Source of the DNA: Anaeromyxobacter sp.
GTDB lineage: Bacteria > Myxococcota > Myxococcia > Myxococcales > Anaeromyxobacteraceae
Length of the DNA: 5,426 nucleotides
Assembly: GCA_020028115.1 (NCBI GenBank)
Contig: JAHWYA010000350.1
Span: 1-5,426, forward strand
Reading direction: 5' to 3'
Part shown: one piece after another, positions 1 to 5,426 of the stretch
Position numbering within the stretch: the stretch's first letter is position 1
Layout: the number at the start of each line of letters is the position of its first letter
Notes under the pieces: model-generated
What the model was told of the DNA's origin: nothing
Database searches by the model: none
The model's input: the letters and a program-made list of their open reading frames with translations, nothing else
Made by a program: the position numbers and the translations under genes

Positions 1-1369
1 GGCCGTGCTGCTTGATCTTCTTGTGCAGGTTCGTCCGCTCCACGCCGAGCGCCTGCGCCGCCTGGGTGATGTTCCAGTCGTGCTCCTCGAGCTTCTGCAC
101 GATGTAGTCGCGCTCGACCAGGTCGCGCAGGTCCTTGAGCGGCACCTCGCCGTACCGGGAGAGATCGGCCGAGCCCGCCGGCGGGGGCGGGACGGCGCGC
201 GGGCCGACGCCGTCGGGGACGTCGCCGGCCGTGATCCGGTCGCCGCTCATGATCACCATCCGCTCGCACACGTTCCGCAGCTCGCGGACGTTGCCCGGCC
301 AGCGGTAGGCGCGCAGCCGCTCGTAGACGGCCGGCTCGACGGGCTTCGGGCGGAGCCCGTTGTCGCGGACGGCGAGCTGGAGGAACCGTTCGGCCAGGAG
401 CGGCACGTCCTCGAGCCGGTCGCGGAGCGCCGGCGCGCGGATCGGGACGACGGCGAGCCGGAAGTACAGGTCCTCGCGGAAGGTGCCGGCGCGCACCTCG
501 GTCTCGAGGTCCTTGTTCGTCGCGGCGACGATCCGCACGTCGACCTGGATCGCCTTCTCGCTGCCGACCCGCGTGATCTCGCCCGTCTGAAGGGCGCGGA
601 GCACCTTCGCCTGGGCCGACGGGCTCATGTCGCCGACCTCGTCGAGGAAGAGCGTGCCCCCGTGGGCGACCTCGAACTGGCCGCGGCGGCGCGCGGCGGC
701 GCCGGAGAAGCTCCCCTTCTCGTGGCCGAACAGCTCCGACTCGATGAGCTCCGAGGGGATCGCGGCGCAGTTCACCTTCACGAACGGGCCCGCCGCCCGC
801 TTCGACTGGCGGTGGATCTCCGCGGCGATGAGCTCCTTCCCGGTGCCGGACTCGCCCTGGAGGAGCACGCGGCCGGTCGAGGGCGCGACCTTCCCGATCT
901 CCTCGCGCAGCTTCCGCATGGCGGTGCTGTCCCCGAGCATCTCGTCCGAGAACTGCCGCTCGCGCGCGGAGAGCGCCTCGACCTTCCGCTCGAGCGAGCG
1001 CCGCGCGAGCCCGTTCCGGACGGACGCGAGCACGCGCTGCAGCTCGAACGGCTTCTCCAGGAAGTCGCAGGCGCCGCGGCGCATCGCGTCGACGGCGTCG
1101 GCGAGCTCCGCGTGACCGCTCATCACGACGACCGGCAGGTCGCGCCAGAGCTCGCGCGCCTTGTCGAGGAGGGTGAGGCCGTCCATGCCCGGCAGCCGGA
1201 TGTCGAAGAGCGCGAGATCGATCGGCTCCGCGGCGAGGACCTCGAGCGCCTTCTCGGCGCTCTCCGAGTCGAGCACCCCGAACCCCTCGCCCTCGAGGAT
1301 GCTCCGGAGCGAGCGGCGGATGTTGGTCTCGTCGTCGACGACGAGGATGGAGAGCTTCGTCCCGTCCAT
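1..1369 (-). CDS. NtrC/NtrX-family sigma-54-dependent response regulator (3' end cut by window edge)
   Basis: This is a two-component transcription activator that, when phosphorylated, should act as an ATPase opening sigma-54 RNA polymerase promoters. I translated 456 codons without a stop; the frame runs off position 1. The receiver domain covers about residues 5-120, with acidic pocket D12-D13, phospho-acceptor D56, S84 and K106. The AAA+ domain covers about 145-375, with Walker A GESGTGKE (172-179), Walker B GGTLFLDE (237-244), the arginine motif FREDLYFRL (297-305) and WPGNVREL (357-364). A Fis-type helix-turn-helix (about 415-456, with [20 protein letters not shown]) matches the NtrX style and is nearly complete, so little is missing. 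The sigma-54-contacting loop reads GSFSGA (219-224) instead of GAFTGA. The ATG at 1369 is the only start that includes the receiver; no other start lies between it and the in-frame glgX stop. The Shine-Dalgarno is poor. It is probably co-transcribed with glgX; no partner kinase is in view. The family is certain, the NtrX subgroup likely, the target unknown. Confidence 0.93.
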   Translation of the reverse strand, partial: MDGTKLSILVVDDETNIRRSLRSILEGEGFGVLDSESAEKALEVLAAEPIDLALFDIRLPGMDGLTLLDKARELWRDLPVVVMSGHAELADAVDAMRRGACDFLEKPFELQRVLASVRNGLARRSLERKVEALSARERQFSDEMLGDSTAMRKLREEIGKVAPSTGRVLLQGESGTGKELIAAEIHRQSKRAAGPFVKVNCAAIPSELIESELFGHEKGSFSGAAARRRGQFEVAHGGTLFLDEVGDMSPSAQAKVLRALQTGEITRVGSEKAIQVDVRIVAATNKDLETEVRAGTFREDLYFRLAVVPIRAPALRDRLEDVPLLAERFLQLAVRDNGLRPKPVEPAVYERLRAYRWPGNVRELRNVCERMVIMSGDRITAGDVPDGVGPRAVPPPPAGSADLSRYGEVPLKDLRDLVERDYIVQKLEEHDWNITQAAQALGVERTNLHKKIKQHG

Positions 1370-1382
1370 GACGGGAGCATAT

Positions 1383-1400
1383 CCGGCGCGGCTCCGCCGG
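1383..1400 (-). other. Intercistronic GC hairpin between glgX and the response regulator
   Basis: A perfect 6-bp inverted repeat (CCGGCG / CGCCGG with a 6-nt loop) fills most of the 33-bp gap between the glgX stop and the regulator start. No T-run follows it on the minus strand, so it is unlikely to be an intrinsic terminator. It contains the only GGAG-like stretch in the gap, about 22 nt before the start codon, which is too far to be a normal ribosome site. It could be an mRNA-processing or attenuation element, or a chance product of high GC. Confidence 0.3.
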
Positions 1401-1402
1401 GG

Positions 1403-3538
1403 CTACCGGTCCGCGGGCCGGGAGAGGAGGACGAGCGAGCGGGCCTCCACCGGGACCGAGCCGCCGGCGGCGACGAGATCGCGCTTCGAGTCGGTCGCGC
1501 CGGCGGTGTCGAGCAGGATCTCCCACTCTTGCCCCCACGCGACGTCCGGCACCACGTACCGGACCGGCTCGTGCCAGGCGTTCATCAGGACGAGGAGCGA
1601 GTCGCCCACGATCCGCTCCCCGCGCTCGTCGGGCGTCGAGATCGCGTCGCCGCCGAGCAGGAATCCGACCGAGCGGGCGAAGGGCTTCTTCCAGTCGTCC
1701 TCGGTCATCGGCTCGCCGTCGGGGCGGAACCAGGCGAGGTCCTTGAGCGACGAGTCCCACGGGCCCGAGCCCCGGAAGAACCGGCGGCGCTGGAGCACCG
1801 GCTGCGAGAGGCGCAGGCGCACGAGGCGCCGGGCGAAGCCGAGGAGCGCGCGCCGACGGTCGTCGAGGTCCCAGTCGAGCCAGGAGAGCTCGTTGTCCTG
1901 GCAGTAGGCGTTGTTGTTCCCGCGCTGCGTCTTCCCCAGCTCGTCGCCCGCGGCGATCATCGGCACGCCCTGCGAGAGGAGGAGCGTCGCGAGCAGGTTC
2001 CGGACCTGGCGGTCGCGCAGCGCGAGGACGGACGGGTCGTCGGTCTCTCCCTCGACGCCGCAGTTCCACGAGTGGTTGTCGTCGGCGCCGTCGCGGTTCT
2101 CCTCGCCGTTCGCCTCGTTGTGCTTGCGGTCGTACGAGACGAGATCGCGGAGCGTGAACCCGTCGTGCGCGGTGACGAAGTTCACCGACGCGAAGATCTT
2201 CCGGCCGGCGGCCTCGTAGAGATCGGAGGAGCCGGTGAGCCGGTAGCCCATCTCGCTCGCGAGGTCCTCGTCGCCCTTCCAGAAGCGGCGCACGACGTCG
2301 CGGTACTTGCCGTTCCACTCCGACCACCGGACCGGGAAGCCACCGACCTCGTAGCCGTCGGGCCCGAGGTCCCAGGGCTCCGCGATGAGCTTGACGCGCT
2401 CGAGGAGCGGGTCCTGGTGCACGGCGGTCAGGAAGCGCGAGAGCTGGTCGAACGGGCCGGGGTCGCGGGCGAGCGTCACGGCGAGGTCGAACCGGAAGCC
2501 GTCGACGTGCATCTCGTCGACCCAGTACCGCAGCGAGTCCATCACGAGCTTCAGGGTCTGCGGGTCGGTCGTGTCGAGGGCGTTCCCGCAGCCGGTCGTG
2601 TCCCAGTAGTACCGCGGCTGGTCCTCGGTCAGCCGGTAGTAGCTCGGGTTGTCGAGCCCCTTCAGCGAGAGCGTCGGGCCGAGGTGGTTGCCCTCGGCGG
2701 TGTGGTTGTAGACGACGTCGAGGATCACCTCGATGCCCGCGGCGTGCAGCGCCTTCACCATCTGGCGGAACTCGGTGACCTGCTCGCCGCGGCTCCCGCG
2801 CGCGTACCGCTGCTCGGGCGCGAAGAAGCCGAGGGTGGAGTAGCCCCAGTAGTTCGTGAGGCCGCGCGCGCGCAGGAACGGGTCGTCCACGAACTCGTGG
2901 ACCGGGAGGAGCTCGACCGCGGTGACGCCGAGCTTCACGAGGTGGTCGACGGCCGGCGGCGAGGCGAGCCCGAGGTAGGTGCCGCGGAGCTCCGGCGGGA
3001 CCTCCGGGTGACGGGCGGTGAAACCCTTCACGTGCACCTCGTAGATCACCGACTGGTGCCAGGGCACGCCGGGGCGGCGGTCGTCGCCCCAGTCGAAGTG
3101 GTTGCCGACCACGACGCCCTTCGGCATCGAGGGCGCGCTGTCCCGGTCGCAGCGCGCGAGGTCCTGCTCCGGCGCGTCGAGCGGGTACCCGAACACCGGG
3201 CCCCCGAAGTCGACCGACCCCGTGATCGCGCGCGCGTAGGGGTCGACGAGGAGCTTCGCCGGGTTGAAGCGGAGCCCCGCCTCGGGCTCGTAGGCGCCGT
3301 GGGCGCGGAAGCCGTAGAGCGTGCCCGGGCCGATGCCCGGCAGGTACCCGTGGAACACGTGGCCGGTCTTCTCGCGGAGGGGCGCCTGCCGCACCTCGCG
3401 GGACGGATCGCCGGGGTCGAAGAGGCACAGGTCGACGCGCTCCGCGTGCCGCGCGTAGACGGCGAAGTGGGTGCCGTCGCCGTCGTTCGTGGCGCCGAGC
3501 GGGTACGGCCTTCCGGGCCAGATGATCTCGCCGTCCAT
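1403..3538 (-). CDS. glgX: Glycogen debranching enzyme GlgX (GH13 isoamylase/TreX type)
   Basis: A cytoplasmic alpha-1,6-glucosidase that removes short side chains from phosphorylase-trimmed glycogen or from maltodextrin. The 711-residue protein has the normal length for GlgX/TreX. An N-terminal CBM48-like beta domain (about residues 5-100, opening GRPYPLGATNDGDGTHFAVY) is followed by the GH13 barrel with all four conserved regions: DVVYNHT (274-280), GFRFDLAVTL with nucleophile D351, LIAEPWD with acid/base E387, and VNFVTAHDG with H458-D459. The GlgX-typical NNNAYCQDNELSWLDWDL follows near residue 541. I chose the ATG at 3538 because AGAGGGGAG lies just upstream and the CBM48 begins immediately; the longer TTG start at 3568 would run through that ribosome site. 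The gene lies 102 bp downstream of tetR on the same strand and 33 bp upstream of the response regulator, so it may share transcripts with either. No glgA, glgB, glgC, treY or treZ is visible, so a glycogen versus trehalose role cannot be decided here. Confidence 0.96.
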   Translation of the reverse strand: MDGEIIWPGRPYPLGATNDGDGTHFAVYARHAERVDLCLFDPGDPSREVRQAPLREKTGHVFHGYLPGIGPGTLYGFRAHGAYEPEAGLRFNPAKLLVDPYARAITGSVDFGGPVFGYPLDAPEQDLARCDRDSAPSMPKGVVVGNHFDWGDDRRPGVPWHQSVIYEVHVKGFTARHPEVPPELRGTYLGLASPPAVDHLVKLGVTAVELLPVHEFVDDPFLRARGLTNYWGYSTLGFFAPEQRYARGSRGEQVTEFRQMVKALHAAGIEVILDVVYNHTAEGNHLGPTLSLKGLDNPSYYRLTEDQPRYYWDTTGCGNALDTTDPQTLKLVMDSLRYWVDEMHVDGFRFDLAVTLARDPGPFDQLSRFLTAVHQDPLLERVKLIAEPWDLGPDGYEVGGFPVRWSEWNGKYRDVVRRFWKGDEDLASEMGYRLTGSSDLYEAAGRKIFASVNFVTAHDGFTLRDLVSYDRKHNEANGEENRDGADDNHSWNCGVEGETDDPSVLALRDRQVRNLLATLLLSQGVPMIAAGDELGKTQRGNNNAYCQDNELSWLDWDLDDRRRALLGFARRLVRLRLSQPVLQRRRFFRGSGPWDSSLKDLAWFRPDGEPMTEDDWKKPFARSVGFLLGGDAISTPDERGERIVGDSLLVLMNAWHEPVRYVVPDVAWGQEWEILLDTAGATDSKRDLVAAGGSVPVEARSLVLLSRPADR

Positions 3539-3540
3539 GC

Positions 3541-3550
3541 GCTCCCCTCT
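3541..3550 (-). promoter_or_regulatory. Ribosome binding site fixing the glgX start
   Basis: The minus strand reads AGAGGGGAGC immediately before GC-ATG at 3538. GAGG sits about 7 nt from the ATG and GGAG about 3 nt. It is the best purine-rich site near the gene and argues against the TTG start at 3568. Confidence 0.7.
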
Positions 3551-3612
3551 GGTGGAAGGGTGACTCAAACATGCGGACGGAGCGGCGGAGCGGCAGGCCG
3601 AGCCCCCCGCGC

Positions 3613-3628
3613 CCGGGCCCGCGCCCGG
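3613..3628 (-). terminator. Weak candidate stem-loop after the TetR gene
   Basis: In the 102-bp gap between the tetR stop and the glgX start there is a perfect 6-bp stem (CCGGGC / GCCCGG) with a 4-nt loop, within a longer run of C and G. It lacks a following T-tract on the minus strand, so it does not meet the usual form of an intrinsic terminator. It could reduce read-through from tetR into glgX, or simply reflect base composition. I saw no convincing promoter for glgX in the rest of the gap. Confidence 0.2.
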
Positions 3629-3640
3629 CCGGCGGATCTT

Positions 3641-4216
3641 TCACCTCTCGGGCCGGGCGCTCACGCCCGCGTAGCCCTTCGGCATCGCGTCGCCGGCCGA
3701 CACGGAGAGCTGGAAGGCGCCCTCGATCGCGGCGAGCACGACGCTGGACAGGTGCCGGGCGTCTCGCGCGGTCAGCGCCTCGCCCGCGTGGGCCCGGACG
3801 AGCGTCTCCAGCAGCGCCTGCTGGGCCCGGATGACCTCCTGGTAGGCGGCCTTCACCTCGGGTTGCCTCACCGCCTCGGCGCCGATGACGACCCACGCCG
3901 CCACCGCGCCAGGGCTCGCGCCCTCGCCCAGCGCGAGGCGGGCGTCGACGAAGGCGCGCAGCCGCTCGCGAGGCGTCGCCGCGCGCCGCGCGAGGGCCTG
4001 GAAGCGCCCGTCGAACAGCTCCGTGAGCTGCCGGATCGCCTCGAGCAGGATCTCCTGCTTGCTCGCGAAGTGGTAGTGGACGAGCCCCGGCGCGAGCCCC
4101 GCCCGGCGCGCGACCGCCAGGATCGAGGCGCCCTCGTAGCCCCGCTGCCCCATCACCGAGAGGAGCGCGTCCACGATCTGGCGCCGGCGCTGCAGGGTGT
4201 TCGACGGTCGGGCCAT
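3641..4216 (-). CDS. TetR-family transcriptional repressor
   Basis: A predicted ligand-responsive DNA-binding repressor of 191 residues, the normal size for the family. The N-terminal TetR DNA-binding domain covers about residues 10-57, with the helix-turn-helix at about 31-50 ending in the typical GLVHYHFASKQEIL, which leads into helix 4. The all-helical C-terminal ligand and dimer domain (about 60-185) includes GAEAVRQPEVKAAYQEV and loosely recalls BetI-like TetR C-termini; this is an impression, not a search result. I chose the ATG at 4216 because MARPSNTLQRRRQI starts right at the DNA-binding domain. The frame could extend to a TTG at 4318, but that lies inside operator 2 and adds 34 residues unlike the family; a GTG at 4237 is also possible. 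It is divergent from the CoaD-CoaE fusion, with two matching palindromes between them, so it very likely represses itself and that gene. The ligand is unknown. Confidence 0.92.
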   Translation of the reverse strand: MARPSNTLQRRRQIVDALLSVMGQRGYEGASILAVARRAGLAPGLVHYHFASKQEILLEAIRQLTELFDGRFQALARRAATPRERLRAFVDARLALGEGASPGAVAAWVVIGAEAVRQPEVKAAYQEVIRAQQALLETLVRAHAGEALTARDARHLSSVVLAAIEGAFQLSVSAGDAMPKGYAGVSARPER

Positions 4217-4246
4217 GCGGTCACGCCACGCCCGCACGGGGCGGGG

Positions 4247-4262
4247 TTGGTCGTGCGACCAA
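4247..4262. promoter_or_regulatory. Operator 1: TTGGTCG-TG-CGACCAA palindrome, tetR-proximal
   Basis: A perfect 7-bp inverted repeat with a 2-nt centre, 30 bp upstream of the tetR start. Its size and symmetry fit a TetR-dimer operator. The same left half (TTGGTCGT) recurs in operator 2, 56 bp away centre to centre. It overlaps the expected transcription start of tetR, which would fit autorepression. Binding by this TetR is inferred from position and the pairing of sites. Confidence 0.8.
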
Positions 4263-4267
4263 GTATG
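4262..4267 (-). promoter_or_regulatory. Possible -10 element of the tetR promoter (CATACT)
   Basis: On the minus strand CATACT matches TATAAT at four of six positions and would place the transcript start inside operator 1. No good -35 is seen 16-18 bp upstream, so this is a weak call. Confidence 0.25.
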
Positions 4268-4269
4268 CC

Positions 4270-4299
4270 TTGACGCCGCGCCCGGCGCGAGCGCATCCT
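4270..4299 (+). promoter_or_regulatory. Possible promoter of the CoaD-CoaE fusion gene
   Basis: TTGACG at 4270-4275 matches five of six bases of the sigma-70 -35 consensus. A weak -10 (CATCCT, 4294-4299) follows after an 18-nt spacer. The transcript would then start at about 4306, within operator 2, so that a bound repressor would block initiation. The -35 is convincing; the -10 is not. Confidence 0.35.
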
Positions 4300-4302
4300 G
4301 AG

Positions 4303-4318
4303 TTGGTCGTTCAACCAA
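4303..4318. promoter_or_regulatory. Operator 2: TTGGTCG-TT-CAACCAA palindrome, fusion-gene-proximal
   Basis: An inverted repeat with 6 of 7 arm positions paired and a 2-nt centre, differing from operator 1 only at two positions (one central, one in the right arm). It ends 2 bp before the ribosome site of the divergent enzyme gene, so repressor bound here would cover the transcription start or early leader. The imperfect right arm may make it the weaker of the two sites. Confidence 0.75.
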
Positions 4319-4320
4319 GA

Positions 4321-4327
4321 TTGGAGG
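4321..4327 (+). promoter_or_regulatory. Shine-Dalgarno of the fusion gene (TTGGAGG)
   Basis: GGAGG at 4323-4327 lies 7 nt before the ATG at 4335, the strongest ribosome site in the window. It fixes the start of the fusion protein. Confidence 0.85.
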
Positions 4328-4334
4328 CGTCGAG

Positions 4335-5426
4335 ATGATCCCGGACGCCGCGCCCCTCGCCGCTCACCCCGCCAGCACCGCGCTCTACGCCTTCTCCGCC
4401 GACCCGATCACCTACGGGCACGTCGACGTCGTCGAGCGGGTCACCCGGACCTTCGGTCGCGTCGTGGTGGGGATCGGCCGCAACCCCACGAAGCGGTACC
4501 TGTTCCCGCTCGAGGACCGGCTCCGCCTCGCGCGGCAGGCGCTCGCCCACCTCCCGGGCGTGACGGTGCTCGCGTTCCAGGGGATGGTCGTGGACTTCGC
4601 GACCGAGCAGGGCGCCCAGGTGATCGTGAAGGGCGTCCGCAACGCGGCGGACTTCGACTACGAGCAGGTCCACCACCTCGTCGGCCTGAGCCAGCGGGCG
4701 GGCATCGACACGCACATCCTGTTCGCCGACCCGGCGCTCGCACACGTGAGCTCGAGCGCGGTGAAGGCGATCCAGATGGAGCACGGCTTCGTCCACGAGT
4801 ACGTCCCGCCGATGGTGAAGGCGGCGCTCGAGGAGGTGCTCTGCGGGCAGCTCGTCGTCGGCGTGACGGGGGTCGCCGGGGCGGGCAAGTCGGCGGTCTG
4901 CGGCCTGCTCGCGGCCGCGGGCCGCCGGGAAGGGCTCGCGGTCCACGACGTGGACCTCGACCGGATCGCGCACGCCGTCCTGCACGGCACGGACACCCCG
5001 CTCTGCGCGCGCACTCGCGAGGCACTCGTTCGGCGCTTCGGCCCGGAGGTGGAGTCGGCGGGCGGGGTGGATCGCGCGCGGCTGGCGGCGCGCGCCTTCG
5101 GCGACCCGGACGCCCTCGCCGACCTCGACCGCATCATGGCCCCGGCCGTCACGGTGGGGCTGCGGAAGGCGCTCTACGGCCTCCGCGGCGTGGTGCTCCT
5201 CGACGCGGCGCTCCTCGCCGAGCAGGGCCTGCTCCCGCTCTGCAACTGCCGCGCGATCCTGGTCGAGGTGAGCGTGGCCGACCAGGCGGCCCGCCTCGCC
5301 GCCCGCGGCCTCGGCGAGGGCGCGGCGCGGGCACGCAGGGACGCGCAGTGGACCACGGAGGAGAAGCGCCGGAGGATCGGCCACGCGATCGAGCGAGCCC
5401 GCTTCGGACGGCTCTGGACGTGGGAC
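4335..5426 (+). CDS. coaDE: Fused CoaD-CoaE: phosphopantetheine adenylyltransferase plus dephospho-CoA kinase (3' end cut by window edge)
   Basis: A CoA-synthase-like protein expected to convert 4'-phosphopantetheine to dephospho-CoA and then to CoA in the cytoplasm. There are 364 codons without a stop, open at the right edge. A 15-residue Ala/Pro-rich leader precedes the adenylyltransferase domain (16-169), which aligns with E. coli CoaD without gaps at an offset of 11: H29 of TYGH (H18), K53 (K42), R102 (R91) and SSS 139-141 (128-130) are kept, while T10 is S21, R88 is K99, and the GTFDP motif reads F-S-A-D-P. After about three residues the kinase domain begins, with Walker A GVAGAGKS (179-186), D207/D209 and lid R334. 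The kinase signatures HP, PLL and D-N-x-G read AP (269-270), ALL (292-294) and R-A-R-F-G (354-358). Strong ribosome site; divergent from tetR with operators between. Fold assignment is firm for both domains; activity of the kinase half is uncertain. Animal COASY has the same domain order. Confidence 0.88.
   Translation, partial: MIPDAAPLAAHPASTALYAFSADPITYGHVDVVERVTRTFGRVVVGIGRNPTKRYLFPLEDRLRLARQALAHLPGVTVLAFQGMVVDFATEQGAQVIVKGVRNAADFDYEQVHHLVGLSQRAGIDTHILFADPALAHVSSSAVKAIQMEHGFVHEYVPPMVKAALEEVLCGQLVVGVTGVAGAGKSAVCGLLAAAGRREGLAVHDVDLDRIAHAVLHGTDTPLCARTREALVRRFGPEVESAGGVDRARLAARAFGDPDALADLDRIMAPAVTVGLRKALYGLRGVVLLDAALLAEQGLLPLCNCRAILVEVSVADQAARLAARGLGEGAARARRDAQWTTEEKRRRIGHAIERARFGRLWTWD

Noticed and set aside
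1123..1380. An 85-codon minus-strand frame starting at the ATG at 1380
   Set aside because: It is out of frame with the response regulator, whose receiver domain starts at the ATG at 1369 and reads through the same bases with all expected motifs.
3539..3568. Extended TTG start for glgX adding 10 residues
   Set aside because: The start is TTG, and the added stretch consists partly of the purine-rich ribosome site serving the ATG at 3538.
3539..3640. Small RNA, sigma-54 promoter or second operator in the tetR-glgX gap
   Set aside because: I found no -24/-12 pair, no copy of the TTGGTCG palindrome and no good sigma-70 boxes; only GC-rich short inverted repeats are present.
5..4273. A 1422-codon open frame on the plus strand
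   Set aside because: It is antisense to three clearly recognisable genes (response regulator, glgX, tetR), crosses two intergenic gaps, is rich in Arg, Glu, Val and Leu with no domain I recognise, and is the expected effect of G/C-ending codons removing stops on the opposite strand.
4217..4318. Extended TTG start for the TetR gene adding 34 residues
   Set aside because: The extension would begin inside operator 2, cover operator 1 and the putative promoters, and add residues unlike any TetR N-terminus; the DNA-binding domain begins right after the ATG at 4216.
4311..5384. A 357-codon minus-strand frame and several shorter ones opposite the CoaD-CoaE gene
   Set aside because: These are antisense shadows; the plus-strand frame has the Shine-Dalgarno, continuous domain homology and catalytic motifs.

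Overview
The window is very GC-rich (about 70% by eye), with codons ending almost always in G or C and long spurious open frames on the antisense strand. Together with a glycogen-debranching gene next to an NtrX-type sigma-54 activator, this suggests a high-GC proteobacterium-like lineage, such as Myxococcota (Anaeromyxobacter-like) or a comparable high-GC soil or sediment phylum. That placement is an inference from composition and gene style; no marker gene is present to prove it.

Layout. Positions 1-1369 (minus) hold a nearly complete NtrC/NtrX-family response regulator whose C-terminal end is cut by the left window edge. Positions 1403-3538 (minus) hold glgX, a complete glycogen debranching enzyme, directly upstream of the regulator and separated from it by 33 bp. 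Positions 3641-4216 (minus) hold a complete TetR-family repressor. The divergent intergenic region 4217-4334 contains two closely related 16-bp palindromes, one next to each gene, which look like TetR operators. Positions 4335-5426 (plus) hold the first 364 codons of a gene joining a bacterial-type phosphopantetheine adenylyltransferase (CoaD) domain directly to a dephospho-CoA kinase (CoaE) domain. It runs off the right edge.

How the parts may work together. The right half looks like a self-contained regulated module: a TetR repressor facing a bifunctional CoA-synthase-like enzyme, with an operator at each gene. CoaD and CoaE carry out the last two steps of CoA synthesis. They are normally separate housekeeping enzymes in bacteria and are fused in the animal enzyme COASY. 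The adenylyltransferase domain here is of the bacterial type, so the fusion probably arose independently. Both domains keep most catalytic residues but depart from the usual signatures: F-S-A-D-P in place of G-T-F-D-P in CoaD, and loss of the HP, PLL and D-N-x-G motifs in CoaE. This module is the most interesting part of the window. The left half, glgX plus an orphan NtrX-like activator, is more ordinary. The activator has GSFSGA where GAFTGA is usual, and no partner histidine kinase is visible. No RNA genes, insertion sequences or CRISPR arrays were seen.
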